A stretch of DNA of 64,000 nt from an uncultured Agathobaculum sp. (GCA_944384725.1 CALWUJ010000007.1:17921-81920), one strand, 5' to 3'; positions 36,833 to 46,402 are shown, counted from the stretch's first letter. Notes: generated from the letters alone by a model not told the origin. Numbers and translations are program-made.

Positions 36833-37501
36833 ATGTCCACTGCAAAAACCTCTTCCATGCAGTCTCAGGCCTATGAATTTATCAAACGCAAGATTACCAT
36901 GTGCGAATATGCCCCCAATCAGCTGCTGAGCGAAGCAGTTTTGCAGGCAGAGCTTGGCTTTTCCCGCACGCCTGTGCGCGAAGCCATTGGCCGATTGGAG
37001 CAGGAGGGCTTGCTCAAGGTATTCCCAAAGCGCGGTATCATTGTATCCGGTTTTACCATCAGCGACATCAGCATGATTTTCGAGGTGCGCCGTCTGGTTG
37101 AGCCTTATACCCTGCGCAACTACGGCAGCCGTCTTGATATGGACAAAATCGCAGAGTTTGCGAAAATTTTTCGTGAGCATCTGGACGCGGACGAGTTTAC
37201 CGGTTTTTATGAACTGGATGACCAATTTCATTCTACGTTGGTCGCCGCACTGCCCAATGAATACCTCTGCGACCTCTATTCCCGCATCCAAACGCAGATC
37301 ATCCGTCTGCGTGTCATGAGCGGCCAACTGATTGAAAGCCGCCTGCAACGCACGATGGCGGAGCATGCGGAAATTGCGGAAGCCTGTCTGTCGCACAATT
37401 GGGAACGCGCCGCACTGGCCATGGTGCAGCATTTGCACTATTCGGAAGAATCCTCGCTGGCAACACTGCTCAAGGGTTATAGCAACACCAGCATTATTTA
37501 A
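36833..37501 (+). CDS. GntR/FadR-family transcriptional regulator
   Basis: A 222-aa regulator. The winged-helix domain (1-75) includes LSEAVLQAELGFSRTPVREAIGRLEQEGLL. The all-helical FCD ligand domain (85-215) has the expected metal/ligand residues in ELDDQFHSTLV, and HAEIAEAC followed by MVQHLH. GGAGG lies 12 bases upstream. It is divergent from the truncated TRAP gene and uxaBA, so it is probably their uronate-responsive repressor; the deletion ends within its promoter region and may have altered its control. Confidence 0.9.
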   Translation: MSTAKTSSMQSQAYEFIKRKITMCEYAPNQLLSEAVLQAELGFSRTPVREAIGRLEQEGLLKVFPKRGIIVSGFTISDISMIFEVRRLVEPYTLRNYGSRLDMDKIAEFAKIFREHLDADEFTGFYELDDQFHSTLVAALPNEYLCDLYSRIQTQIIRLRVMSGQLIESRLQRTMAEHAEIAEACLSHNWERAALAMVQHLHYSEESSLATLLKGYSNTSII

Positions 37502-37558
37502 GTACATCTCCATTTTATGTTTGAGCATGTCCCGCCATGCAGAAAGGATCACAAAAAT

Positions 37559-37990
37559 ATGAAAACCGACAACGACGCCTCCTACTTCAGCCGCTACCGC
37601 GCGGCTGCCGTACGTTTTGAGATCATTGGAGGCGCACTGCTTCTGATCGCCATTGTTCTGAATCTGATCGCCGGAAACGCATTGCTGGCAATCAGCCTGC
37701 TGCTGGCAGCAGCGGGTGCGTTTTTTCTCATCATCGGCGGTTCCAGCCTGCGCCCGCACAATCTGGTCAAGGCCTTTGCCCAGCAATGCGCACGCGAGCC
37801 GGGACATGAAATCGCGCAAGGCTTGCTGGACGCGATCCAGTGCGAAAAAAAGATTCGTTTGCTGCAAAAATCCATCGACAGTGTGGATTTTGCCATTGAA
37901 GTGTACGAGTGTTTGGATGATGCCGATCCGGAGCTGATTCGCAAGCTGCGTGAAGCAAAGGAAACACATATCGCCAAAAAGGCTTTTTGA
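37559..37990 (+). CDS. small two-helix membrane protein
   Basis: A 143-aa protein; ATG 37559 is chosen because AAAGGA lies about 12 bases before it. Helices at about 20-40 (FEIIGGALLLIAIVLNLIA) and 42-65 are followed by an 80-residue cytoplasmic helical tail with Glu/Lys-rich ends. I recognise no family. It follows the GntR gene by 57 bases in the same direction, but no functional tie is visible. Confidence 0.6.
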   Translation: MKTDNDASYFSRYRAAAVRFEIIGGALLLIAIVLNLIAGNALLAISLLLAAAGAFFLIIGGSSLRPHNLVKAFAQQCAREPGHEIAQGLLDAIQCEKKIRLLQKSIDSVDFAIEVYECLDDADPELIRKLREAKETHIAKKAF

Positions 37991-38011
37991 GCCATCCCTC
38001 AGCAGACAAAA

Positions 38012-38049
38012 AAGACGCCCGCCGCGGCCTCAGCCGCAGCGGGCGTCTT
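38012..38049. terminator. bidirectional intrinsic terminator
   Basis: AAGACGCCCGC (38012-38022) pairs with GCGGGCGTCTT (38039-38049), with an inner GCGGC/GCCGC stem, between convergent genes. Confidence 0.88.
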
Positions 38050-38063
38050 GCTATTCTATCCAC

Positions 38064-38927
38064 TTATCCAAAATGCCCCATAGCACCATACGTTTCCGGT
38101 CGACGATCGCGGAATACGCCCCAGCTGCGGCGCAATTCACGGATTTCATCCAGATCGAAGGTGTGCGTCAGGATGCCGGTCTCCTCACGTCCCGCCTGCT
38201 CCACCAGCGCGCCCGTCTCATCCGCGATGAAGGACGAGCCGTAAAACGTCAGGCTGGAGGACTGGTTCTGATTCTCCGGCGAGGGCGTGACCGTCTCCGT
38301 ACCGACGCGGTTTGCTGCGACAAGCGGCATGATATTCGCCGCCGCGTGTCCCTGCATGCAGCGTCGCCAGTGCGGCATGGAATCACAGTCGAGAATCGGC
38401 TCCGATCCGATTGCCGTCGGATAGAACAGCAGCTCCGCGCCTTGCAGCGCCATGCAGCGCGCAGACTCCGGGAACCACTGATCCCAGCAAATGCCCACAC
38501 CGATCTTCGCATACGCCGTATCCCACACGCGGAAACCCGTGTCTCCCGGGGTGAAATAGAACTTTTCCTGATAAAAATGATCGTCCGGAATGTGAGTTTT
38601 GCGGTACTGGCCGAGGATTGTGCCGTCCGCGTCGATCACCGCCACCGTGTTGAAGGTCGTATTGCCCACGCGCTCATAATAGCTGACCGGCAGCACGACG
38701 CGGAAATCATGCGCCAGCGTGCGCAGCACATTCACCGCCGGATTTTCCTCCAGTGTGGTCGCCAGATGATAGTTTTCGTAATTCTTTTCCTGACAGAAAT
38801 ACCAGTTTTCAAACAATTCGGGCAGCAGAATGATCTGCGCGCCCTGCGCTGCTGCCTCGCGCACCTTTTCCGTCGCGGTTTCCAGTCCATAGGTCATCTG
38901 AACCGCAGCTACGGTCACTTTGCTCAT
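38064..38927 (-). CDS. aguB: N-carbamoylputrescine amidase
   Basis: A 287-aa nitrilase-superfamily enzyme releasing putrescine, CO2 and ammonia from N-carbamoylputrescine. The Glu-Lys-Cys triad is visible: Glu37 in LLPELFENWYF, Lys in YRKTHIPDD and Cys in GVGICWDQWFPE. The EKFYFTPGDTGF loop is characteristic of AguB. It lies 34 bases after aguA on the same strand, completing the agmatine-to-putrescine route. Confidence 0.95.
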   Translation of the reverse strand: MSKVTVAAVQMTYGLETATEKVREAAAQGAQIILLPELFENWYFCQEKNYENYHLATTLEENPAVNVLRTLAHDFRVVLPVSYYERVGNTTFNTVAVIDADGTILGQYRKTHIPDDHFYQEKFYFTPGDTGFRVWDTAYAKIGVGICWDQWFPESARCMALQGAELLFYPTAIGSEPILDCDSMPHWRRCMQGHAAANIMPLVAANRVGTETVTPSPENQNQSSSLTFYGSSFIADETGALVEQAGREETGILTHTFDLDEIRELRRSWGVFRDRRPETYGAMGHFG

Positions 38928-38961
38928 CGTTTTTCTTCTCCTTTGTATGGATTTACGCCGC

Positions 38962-40056
38962 TTATGCGCGCGGAATCTGCTGTGTGATGCAATGGATGTT
39001 GCCGCCGCCGATCAGAATATCGCGCGCGGGGATCGCCACGACCTTGCGCGTCAGGAACAGTTCCTGCAAAATCGCCTGCGCCTTTTCATCCATCGGATCA
39101 CCGAAAGCGGGCATCACGATCGCTTCGTTTGCGATATAGAAATTGACATAGCTTGCCGCCAGACGCTCTCCCGGTGTGCGCGTCGGCTCGCCGTCGCACA
39201 GGTCCAGCCCCTCGCACTCCTCTGCCGTGATGGTCACCGGCTTGGGCAGCGGCAGCTTGTGGACGCGGATTTTGCGTCCCTTCGCGTCGGTGGCCGCTTC
39301 GAGCGCGGCAAGGCTCGCCGCGGAAAGCGCATACTGCGGGTCGCTCTCGTCGTCTGTCCATGCGAGCACGACCTCGCCGGGTGCGGTAAACGCGCACACG
39401 TTGTCCACATGCTCGTTGGTTTCGTCGTTGTAAATGCCGCGCGGCAGCCAGATTACCTTGGAAACGCCCAGATAGTCGCAAAGCGTCTGCTCGATTTCCT
39501 CGCGCGACAGATCGGGGTTGCGCCCTTCGGACAGCAGACAGGCTTCGGTTACCAGCGCGGTCCCCTCGCCATCGACATGGATCGAGCCGCCTTCGCAGAT
39601 GAAATCACGCTTATTATAGCAATCATCTTCCAGCAGGTCGCAGAACTTGCGCGCAACACGGTTGTCGCGCTCCCAACTGGGGTACAGGCCGTCTACCTCA
39701 CCGCCCCAAGCGTTAAAGCCCCAGTCGATGCCGCGGCGCTCGCCCTTGCCATTTATGACAAACGTCGGCCCGACATCGCGCGCCCATGCGTCGTCCGTCT
39801 CCATCACGACCAGCCGCACCCGCTCGGGCAGCTGCGCGCGCGCGTTGTCATACTGCCCCTCTGAGCACAGCACCGTCATCTTTTCGCTCTGCGAAATGGC
39901 CTCGATCACCTGCAAAAACGCCTTGCGCGCGGCATATGCGCCGTATTGCCAGGAGTCCGCCCGCTCGGGCCAGATCATCAGGCAACCCTCATGCGGCGCA
40001 AACTCCGCAGGCATGAAAAACCCGTCTTCCGCGGGCGTTGTGTGTAAAATTCTCAT
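38962..40056 (-). CDS. aguA: agmatine deiminase
   Basis: A 364-aa guanidine-group hydrolase converting agmatine to N-carbamoylputrescine. Motifs include HEGCLMIWPERADSWQYGA, DDAWARDVGPTF, CEGGSIHVDGEGT, WLPRGIYNDETNEHVDN, and the catalytic Cys356 in GGGNIHCITQQIP. It is first in a two-gene aguAB operon. No antiporter or arginine decarboxylase is adjacent, so agmatine is either imported elsewhere or made by another locus. Confidence 0.96.
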   Translation of the reverse strand: MRILHTTPAEDGFFMPAEFAPHEGCLMIWPERADSWQYGAYAARKAFLQVIEAISQSEKMTVLCSEGQYDNARAQLPERVRLVVMETDDAWARDVGPTFVINGKGERRGIDWGFNAWGGEVDGLYPSWERDNRVARKFCDLLEDDCYNKRDFICEGGSIHVDGEGTALVTEACLLSEGRNPDLSREEIEQTLCDYLGVSKVIWLPRGIYNDETNEHVDNVCAFTAPGEVVLAWTDDESDPQYALSAASLAALEAATDAKGRKIRVHKLPLPKPVTITAEECEGLDLCDGEPTRTPGERLAASYVNFYIANEAIVMPAFGDPMDEKAQAILQELFLTRKVVAIPARDILIGGGNIHCITQQIPRA

Positions 40057-40179
40057 ACCGTTTCTCTCCGTCTTGTTTTCTCCCTAATAGGGTACAACAT
40101 TTCGATTGCACTTGCAAGATTTTCCCGGATATGTTACACTAAATATACACATACTTCATCGTTTTATCAGGAGGAAATC

Positions 40180-40773
40180 ATGCCAAGCTATCCCTATTCC
40201 TATGCACATACTTATACGTATACGCCATTTTTCTCGCTCATTCTGCCGATTCTTGCGCTGATCGTCATCATCGCAGGCGGCCTTGCGCTGTACTTTCTGT
40301 TTGTCCGTAAGCCCAACCGTTTTCAGGGCGCAGCCGCCAAGCTGCATGACGCGCTCAACTTCCGCACCTTCTATACAGAAAAGCTCCTTCGCGCGCTGTA
40401 CAGCATCACGGTTGTCGCGATTGTCGTATACAGCGTCGTGCTGCTGTTCACGCACTTTTTCACCGCGCTGCTGCTGTTTGTGCTCGGCAATCTAGTGGCG
40501 CGCATTGTATACGAATATGCACTTTTGCTGCTCGTTCTGTGCCGCAACACGCAGGAGATCAACCGCAAGATGGGACCGCTCCCCGAGGAGCAGCCTATCC
40601 CCCCTGCCGCTGGCTCTCATCCTGCTTCCTCTGCACCGCAGCAGCCGCCTGTACCTCCGGCAGCCCCGCAGCCTGCTGCCCAGCAGCCTTGCCCGCCGCA
40701 GAATGCCGCTCCGGTACCGCCGCAGGCACCCCAGCAGCCGTCCACGCCCCCGCAGGACGGTCAGCAACCGTAA
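40180..40773 (+). CDS. membrane protein with Pro/Gln-rich tail
   Basis: A 197-aa protein. A short Tyr-rich N-terminus (SYPYSYAHTYTYTPF) precedes a helix at about 17-43. Two more hydrophobic segments cover about 72-118. After residue 130 comes a low-complexity Pro/Gln/Ala tail of about 65 residues, suggestive of a cell-wall-spanning or disordered region. AGGAGG lies 7 bases before the ATG. I recognise no family. Confidence 0.7.
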   Translation: MPSYPYSYAHTYTYTPFFSLILPILALIVIIAGGLALYFLFVRKPNRFQGAAAKLHDALNFRTFYTEKLLRALYSITVVAIVVYSVVLLFTHFFTALLLFVLGNLVARIVYEYALLLLVLCRNTQEINRKMGPLPEEQPIPPAAGSHPASSAPQQPPVPPAAPQPAAQQPCPPQNAAPVPPQAPQQPSTPPQDGQQP

Positions 40774-40803
40774 CACAAGTTCATATTCCCCTCTGGGATT
40801 TTT

Positions 40804-40855
40804 CACAGCGGCGCGCAGAATGTTGGTTAACTTCTGCGCGCCGCTGTGCTATAAT
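40804..40855 (+). promoter_or_regulatory. GC-rich hairpin abutting a -10 box before the YitT gene
   Basis: CACAGCGGCGCGCAGAA (40804-40820) pairs with TTCTGCGCGCCGCTGTG (40832-40848). TATAAT (40850-40855) starts 2 bases later. The hairpin probably ends the upstream transcript, though it has no T-run, and it occupies the -35 region of the YitT promoter. Confidence 0.55.
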
Positions 40856-40904
40856 ATAGGCGAACATCCGCCGGTCATTCGGCCGGTCAAAGAGGGGGAG
40901 TTTC

Positions 40905-41816
40905 ATGCAATCCAAGCAAGCATCCGCAACCCGGAACGTCCACCCACAACACGAACTGGAACCGCCGCTCGTCGGGCAGGCGCGCCGCCTGTTGCTGATC
41001 GTGCTGGCCTCGATCGTGATGGCTGCCAACATCAAAAGCTTTGTCGATGCAGGCGGCTTGTTTCCGGGCGGGTTCAACGGTCTGACCCTGCTCATCCAGC
41101 GCAGCGCACAGCGATTTGCAGGTATATCGTTGCCGTTTACCGCGATCAACCTGCTGCTCAACGCTATTCCTGCTGTTGTCAGCTTCCGATTGATCGGCAA
41201 ACGGTTTACGCTCTATTCCTGTCTGATGATTGCGCTGACAAGCGTGCTGACCGATATCATCCCCTCTATGCCGCTGACCGATGATGTGCTGCTCGTCTGC
41301 ATCTTCGGCGGCATCATCAACGGCTTTGCCATCAGCCTGTGTCTGCTTGGCCGCGCCACCAGCGGCGGCACGGACTTTATCGCGGTCGCCCTGAGCGAGC
41401 GACTGAACGTAGACGCATGGAATTATATCTTCCTCGGCAACTGCCTGATGCTCGTCGTGGCAGGCGTGCTGTTCGGTTGGGATAAGGCGCTCTATTCGAT
41501 CATCTTCCAGTTTGCCTCGACACAAGTCGTGCATATGCTGGATCAGCGGTTCAAACGCAACACATTGTTTATCATTTCCAACCGCGCGCAGGAAATCTAT
41601 GAGCACATCAAAGACACCACCCACCACGGCGCGACGCTGTTTCACGGCACCGGCCTGTACAACGGCGAAGAACGCGACCTGATCTATTCGGTCATCGCGA
41701 GCGATCAGGTCAAGGAGATCACGCGCGCCGCGCGTGAGATCGACCCGCATGCCTTTATCAACATCCTGAAAACCGATCAGGTCGCAGGCAACTTCTACCG
41801 CCGTCCACATGATTAA
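40905..41816 (+). CDS. YitT-family membrane protein (DUF2179 tail)
   Basis: A 303-aa integral membrane protein. Five or so helices lie between about 28 and 205, with the family patterns SFVDAGGLFPGGFNGLTLLI and ATSGGTDFIAVALSERLNV. A cytoplasmic DUF2179 domain follows (about 215-300: KRNTLFIISNRAQEIYEHIK, GLYNGEERDLIYSVIA, DPHAFINILKTDQVAGNFY). The function of YitT proteins is unsettled. AAAGAGGGGGAG lies upstream of the start. Confidence 0.93.
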   Translation: MQSKQASATRNVHPQHELEPPLVGQARRLLLIVLASIVMAANIKSFVDAGGLFPGGFNGLTLLIQRSAQRFAGISLPFTAINLLLNAIPAVVSFRLIGKRFTLYSCLMIALTSVLTDIIPSMPLTDDVLLVCIFGGIINGFAISLCLLGRATSGGTDFIAVALSERLNVDAWNYIFLGNCLMLVVAGVLFGWDKALYSIIFQFASTQVVHMLDQRFKRNTLFIISNRAQEIYEHIKDTTHHGATLFHGTGLYNGEERDLIYSVIASDQVKEITRAAREIDPHAFINILKTDQVAGNFYRRPHD

Positions 41817-41920
41817 ACACAAAGACGGTTCACCTTGATCCGCGCCCTGCTGTTGCCAAAAAACGTGCGGCATGCTACAATGAATTATCTGATTCAAAAG
41901 TATCAAGGGAGGCTATCCCC

Positions 41921-42304
41921 GTGAAAATACAGGAAAGTGCAGAAAATTATCTGGAAGCGATTCTCGTCCTGACACAGCGCAACGGACAGGTGCGGTCAAT
42001 CGACGTGGCACACTACACGGGTTTTTCCAAACCAAGTATCAGCCGCGCTGTTGGCCTGCTGCGGGATAACGGCTATGTTTCCATCGACCAGAACGGTCTA
42101 CTCAGCTTGACAGAGTCCGGCCTGCACATCGCGGAAACTATCTATGAGCGGCATACGGTGCTGACCGAGCTGCTGACCCTGCTGGGTGTTGACCCGGAAA
42201 TCGCAGCCGAAGATGCCTGCCGCATTGAGCATGTCATCAGTACGGAAACCTTTGAGAAGCTCAAAGAACACGCGCGCCGGCATCGCAGCGACGCCGCACA
42301 ATAA
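41921..42304 (+). CDS. DtxR/MntR-family metal-dependent regulator
   Basis: A 127-aa regulator starting at GTG 41921 behind GGGAGG. The winged helix (about 5-65) includes SIDVAHYTGFSKPSISRAVG. The dimerisation/metal region carries HTVLTELLTLLGVDPEIAAEDACRIEH split across the conserved ligands (acidic pair then EH). It lacks the SH3-like third domain, as in MntR. No metal transporter gene is adjacent, so targets are elsewhere. Confidence 0.88.
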   Translation: MKIQESAENYLEAILVLTQRNGQVRSIDVAHYTGFSKPSISRAVGLLRDNGYVSIDQNGLLSLTESGLHIAETIYERHTVLTELLTLLGVDPEIAAEDACRIEHVISTETFEKLKEHARRHRSDAAQ

Positions 42305-42314
42305 TCCAAATGTC

Positions 42315-42342
42315 AAAGGCCGGCCCGTCATGGCCGGCCTTT
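42315..42342 (+). terminator. hairpin between regulator and methyltransferase genes
   Basis: AAAGGCCGGCC (42315-42325) pairs with GGCCGGCCTTT (42332-42342), loop 6, short T tract. Confidence 0.75.
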
Positions 42343-42368
42343 TGCATCGACTGCAAGGAGGACACCCC

Positions 42369-43058
42369 ATGCCGCAAACCATCGAAACCCTGCCGAACGG
42401 GCTGAAACTCTGGCAGGATGACCGTTTTTTCAAGCTCGGACAGGACAGCGTGCTGCTCTCCGCGTTTGCCAAACCGCGCCGGAATGCGAAAGTGCTCGAC
42501 CTCGGCTGCGGCACAGGCGCGCTTGCGCTTCTGGTTTACCGCCCTGACCTCAAAATCACCGGGTTAGAATTACAAGAGAACGCGCTCGCGCTGTTCCGCC
42601 GCTCGATCGCGGACAATGGCATAGAAATGACTGCCGTGCAGGGCGACCTGCGCACCATCCGCACGATTTTTCCGCACGGCAGCATGGATTATGTCATCTG
42701 CAACCCGCCTTATTTCGACCGCACGGCGGGCAAAAGTGCCCCCTCCCTCGAAAAGCGTACCGCGCGGCAGGACGGCAGCTGCACGGTGGAGGATGTGGCG
42801 GTCGCAACGTCCTTTGTGCTGCACACGGGCGGCAAAGCCGCCTTTGTATTCCGTCCGGAACGGATGTGGGTGCTGCTCGAAGCGCTCAGCCGCGTGCGGC
42901 TCGTCCCCAAGCGGCTGCGGTTTGTGCACCAGAACGCGGCAGCCGCACCCAGTGCCGTACTGGTCGAATGCCGCAAAGGCGGCAGCCCGGAGGGACTGGC
43001 TGTCGAACCGCCGCTGCTGGTGGAAAGCGAAGAATACCAAAGGATATACAAAAAATAA
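42369..43058 (+). CDS. TrmN6-like SAM-dependent methyltransferase
   Basis: A 229-aa Rossmann methyltransferase of the tRNA1(Val) adenine-N6 (YfiC/TrmN6) type. The SAM motif is VLDLGCGTGALALLV and the amino-methyltransferase motif is VICNPPYFDRTAG. The N-terminal DRFFKLGQDSVLLSAF is typical. ATG 42369 follows CAAGGAGG by 6 bases. It is immediately upstream of rsmI, the common Firmicutes arrangement of this pair. Confidence 0.88.
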   Translation: MPQTIETLPNGLKLWQDDRFFKLGQDSVLLSAFAKPRRNAKVLDLGCGTGALALLVYRPDLKITGLELQENALALFRRSIADNGIEMTAVQGDLRTIRTIFPHGSMDYVICNPPYFDRTAGKSAPSLEKRTARQDGSCTVEDVAVATSFVLHTGGKAAFVFRPERMWVLLEALSRVRLVPKRLRFVHQNAAAAPSAVLVECRKGGSPEGLAVEPPLLVESEEYQRIYKK

Positions 43059-43078
43059 TATATCGAGGGAATATTACC

Positions 43079-43951
43079 ATGAGTGAAGCTATCTTATATC
43101 TGGTCGCCACGCCGATCGGCAACCTCAGCGACCTGTCGCCCCGCGCGCGCGAAGTGCTCGCCTCCGTGGATTTCATCGCCGCCGAGGATACCCGCGTCAC
43201 CCAAAAGCTGCTGACTGCCTGCGCACTGCCCAAAAAGCCGCTGATTTCCTATTATGAGCACAACCGCCGCGCGCGCGGCGAGGAAGTGCTCGCCAAGCTG
43301 CTGGCAGGCGAAAGCTGCGCGCTCGTAACCGATGCGGGCACGCCCGCCGTCTCCGATCCCGGAGAAGATCTGGTTGCCCTATGCGCCGCACATGACGTGC
43401 CGGTTATCCCGATTCCCGGCTGCTGTGCTGCTGTGTGCGCGCTGGCGGCTTCCGGTCTGCCGACCGGTCGCTGGTGCTTTGAGGGCTTTTTGTCGGTGAA
43501 CAAAAAGGCGCGTCGTAAGCATTTGGATGCGCTCCAAGGCGAAAAGCGCACGATGATTTTCTATGAAGCGCCGCACAAGTTGTGCGCCACGCTGCGCGAC
43601 CTGTCCGATGCCTTTGGCGGCAACCGCCGCATCTCGCTCTCGCGCGAGCTGACCAAGCTGCACGAGGAAACGCTGCGTTTCACGCTGGCCGAAGCGGTGC
43701 AGTATTTCGACCAGACCCCACCGCGCGGCGAATTTGTGCTGATCGTCGAGGGCGCGCCCGATGTACCGGACACGCCGGAGGATGCCGACGCGCGTCTGCA
43801 AGCCGCCGCAGACGAGGTGCGCCGCCGCATCGCGCAGGGCGAAACGCAAAAGGATGCGGTCAAGGCTGTTTCCGCGGAGGCGGGTGTGAAGAAAAACGCA
43901 CTGTACCGTCTGGTGCTGGAACAGGAAGAGCAGGCATCGGCCAACGACTGA
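43079..43951 (+). CDS. rsmI: 16S rRNA (cytidine1402-2'-O)-methyltransferase
   Basis: A 290-aa tetrapyrrole-methylase-fold enzyme. Motifs: LYLVATPIGNLSDLSPRA, FIAAEDTRVTQKLL, ALVTDAGTPAVSDPG and VPVIPIPGCCAAVCALAASG. The C-terminal helical extension (VRRRIAQGETQKDAVKAVS) is family-typical. It starts at ATG 43079, 20 bases after the preceding stop. Methylates C1402 in the 30S decoding centre. Confidence 0.96.
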   Translation: MSEAILYLVATPIGNLSDLSPRAREVLASVDFIAAEDTRVTQKLLTACALPKKPLISYYEHNRRARGEEVLAKLLAGESCALVTDAGTPAVSDPGEDLVALCAAHDVPVIPIPGCCAAVCALAASGLPTGRWCFEGFLSVNKKARRKHLDALQGEKRTMIFYEAPHKLCATLRDLSDAFGGNRRISLSRELTKLHEETLRFTLAEAVQYFDQTPPRGEFVLIVEGAPDVPDTPEDADARLQAAADEVRRRIAQGETQKDAVKAVSAEAGVKKNALYRLVLEQEEQASAND

Positions 43952-44072
43952 CTTCCCCCTTAAAATTCGCAATCATATTTCAAGAAATCCTTTATCCCTT
44001 GCCCGTTTGTTCACAGAAAGGACAAACTTCCGCCGTATACTCTGAAGTATATCAACACAAAGGTGGGATATA

Positions 44073-44753
44073 ATGTCTACGATTTTGATTGCCGATGACG
44101 AGGCGCGCATCCGCCGTCTGGTCAGCGACTTTTTGAAACGCGACGGGCATAGCATTGTGGAAGCTGCCGACGGACGCGAAGCCCTGCAAATACTGGAAAA
44201 CCGGCATCCCAGTCTGGATCTTGCCATTCTGGACGTGATGATGCCCGGCATGGACGGCTTTGAAGTGCTGCGCGAGCTGCGCACACAGGAACGTGGGGAC
44301 AAGCATCTGCCCGTCATGCTGCTGACCGCCCGCGCGGAGGACGCCGATCAGGTGCGTGGATTGGAGGACGGCGCGGACGATTACGTCACCAAGCCGTTTT
44401 CCCCGATCGTACTGGCGGCGCGTGTGCGCACACTGCTCAAGCGCGAAGGCCGCACTGCGACACCACTGGAACAATTCGGCGCGCTGTCCATCAACGAGCT
44501 GCGCCGTGAGGTGCTGGTCGGCAATACACCGGTCGATCTGACGCCCAAAGAATACGAATTGCTGGTCTATTTCAAAAACAACCGCGCCATTGCCCTGTCC
44601 CGCGAAAGCATTCTCAACGCGGTTTGGGGCTATGACTATTTCGGTGATTTGCGCACGGTCGACACCCATGTGAAAAAACTGCGCGCCAAGCTGGGTGACT
44701 GTGGCTCGATGATCGCCACCGTCCGCGGTTATGGCTACCGTTTTGAGGGATAA
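44073..44753 (+). CDS. OmpR/PhoB-family response regulator
   Basis: A 226-aa regulator. The receiver domain has D8-D9, phosphoacceptor D54 (LAILDVMMPGMDGFEVL), T in MLLTAR and K in DDYVTKPFSP. The winged-helix effector domain (about 130-226) ends GDCGSMIATVRGYGYRFEG. It is followed 2 bases later by its kinase. AAAGGTGGG precedes the start. Confidence 0.95.
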   Translation: MSTILIADDEARIRRLVSDFLKRDGHSIVEAADGREALQILENRHPSLDLAILDVMMPGMDGFEVLRELRTQERGDKHLPVMLLTARAEDADQVRGLEDGADDYVTKPFSPIVLAARVRTLLKREGRTATPLEQFGALSINELRREVLVGNTPVDLTPKEYELLVYFKNNRAIALSRESILNAVWGYDYFGDLRTVDTHVKKLRAKLGDCGSMIATVRGYGYRFEG

Positions 44754-44755
44754 CG

Positions 44756-46318
44756 ATGAAACACGGCTCCATCCGGTTCAAATTCTTTGCCGCGATCAGC
44801 GCAGTTGCACTGGTCTTTATCGGCATGTTGCTGCTGCTCAACCTGTTTTTCTATGAAGATTACTATATGATGACGCGGCGCAATGAATTGCGCGACGCGT
44901 ATCAGAGCATCCGCAACAGCTATAATGGCAATGTGGATGACATTGCCACCGTGCTGGACAACTATGAAAGCCGCAGCGCGATCCGTCTTTCCATCGTTGC
45001 GGCAGACGGAACCGTGCGATATTCCTCTTTTTTCTCCCCGGGCAACGAAGAACCGAGCAGCGGAGACTCCACTTTACCGGGTACGTTCCAACTGCCGGAT
45101 TTCGATTTATTCGACCAGCAGCGGCGCGGATATGCCATCCTTCAATCCATCGCCCAAAGCGTCAGCCCGGATACGCTCGCCAAGCGCAACTATCAGTTTT
45201 TGAACGTTTCTCTATGGGACGGCGATCAATATCTATGTCTGGCAGGTGTATTGGATAGCAAGGCCGAAAACTGCCTATTTGCCTATATGCCATATGCCTA
45301 TATTGAACAGAACTCCTCGCTCAATCTGGTGTTCCTGTTGATTGCAGGCGGCTGTGCGCTGCTGATCTGTCTGGTGTGCGGTTACTGTATCTCGCGCCAG
45401 TTTACACGGCCGCTGATTGATATGGCGGGAGTGGCCGACCGCATGAGCGAACTTGATTTCTCAACCAAGTGCCAGTCCGGCGGCAGCGACGAAATCGGCC
45501 ATCTCGGACAGTCACTCAACCGTTTGTCCGCCTATCTGGAGCAAACCATCGGAGAACTCAAGCAATCCAACGATCAATTGGCGCAGGAAATCGAAAAGAA
45601 AGAACGCATCGACAACATGCGGCGCGAATTTATCGTCAATGTCTCGCACGAACTGAAAACCCCGATCGCGCTGATACAGGGCTATGCGGAAGGGCTGACC
45701 GCAGGTGTCGCGGACGATCCGGAGGATCGAAAATTTTACTGCGATACCATTGCGGACGAGGCTGACCGTATGAACAAGCTGGTCATGCAGCTGTTGAGCT
45801 TGTCCAAGCTGGAACTGGGTGCAGAGCAAACCTTCTATGACGACATTGATCTGCATGCGCTCTGCGCAGAAGCTGTGCAGAAAACTTCGGTGCTTTGTGA
45901 AAGCCGCAATTTGACCGTGCAGTTCGACAACACCTGTGTCACTGTCCGCACAGACGGCGACTTGCTGGAGCAGGTATTAATGAATTATCTTTCCAACGCG
46001 ATCCGCTACACCGTGGACGGTGGGCATATCGAAATCTCCGCAACACACACCGATAGCGGTATCCGGCTGACTGTATTCAATGAAGGAGAAGGCTTGCCAG
46101 AGGAGGAACTGCCAAAGATCTGGGAGAAGTTCTATCGTACCGACCGCGCGCGTACCCGCGAAGCCGGCGGTACCGGCATCGGTCTGTCACTGGTGCGTGC
46201 CATTGCTGACACGCTGCATGGCTCCTGCGGCGCTGAGAATGTACCGGGCGGTATTTCTTTCTGGTTCGAACTGCCCAATGCACCGGAAAACAGCGATTGT
46301 GCAAACGATACACAATAA
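44756..46318 (+). CDS. sensor histidine kinase, HAMP/HisKA type
   Basis: A 520-aa membrane kinase. Helix 1 spans about 12-32, an extracellular sensor region 33-185 and helix 2 about 188-212. HAMP covers about 213-265 (CISRQFTRPLIDMAGVADRM) and a coiled coil 265-290. HisKA carries His298 in NVSHELKTPIALIQGYAEG. HATPase_c has NYLSNAIRY, FNEGEGLPEE and GGTGIGLSLVRAIAD. Cognate to the regulator just upstream. The input signal is not evident. Confidence 0.95.
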   Translation: MKHGSIRFKFFAAISAVALVFIGMLLLLNLFFYEDYYMMTRRNELRDAYQSIRNSYNGNVDDIATVLDNYESRSAIRLSIVAADGTVRYSSFFSPGNEEPSSGDSTLPGTFQLPDFDLFDQQRRGYAILQSIAQSVSPDTLAKRNYQFLNVSLWDGDQYLCLAGVLDSKAENCLFAYMPYAYIEQNSSLNLVFLLIAGGCALLICLVCGYCISRQFTRPLIDMAGVADRMSELDFSTKCQSGGSDEIGHLGQSLNRLSAYLEQTIGELKQSNDQLAQEIEKKERIDNMRREFIVNVSHELKTPIALIQGYAEGLTAGVADDPEDRKFYCDTIADEADRMNKLVMQLLSLSKLELGAEQTFYDDIDLHALCAEAVQKTSVLCESRNLTVQFDNTCVTVRTDGDLLEQVLMNYLSNAIRYTVDGGHIEISATHTDSGIRLTVFNEGEGLPEEELPKIWEKFYRTDRARTREAGGTGIGLSLVRAIADTLHGSCGAENVPGGISFWFELPNAPENSDCANDTQ

Positions 46319-46343
46319 ATTTTTGATTTTTGCATTTTTAGAC

Positions 46344-46372
46344 TTGACAGCAACCCATTCCCGTGGTATAGT
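46344..46372 (+). promoter_or_regulatory. promoter of the initiator tRNA gene
   Basis: TTGACA (46344-46349), 17-base spacer, TATAGT (46367-46372), 30 bases before the tRNA. Confidence 0.85.
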
Positions 46373-46402
46373 ATATAAGCACCTTAAGTGAGGGGCTTAT
46401 AT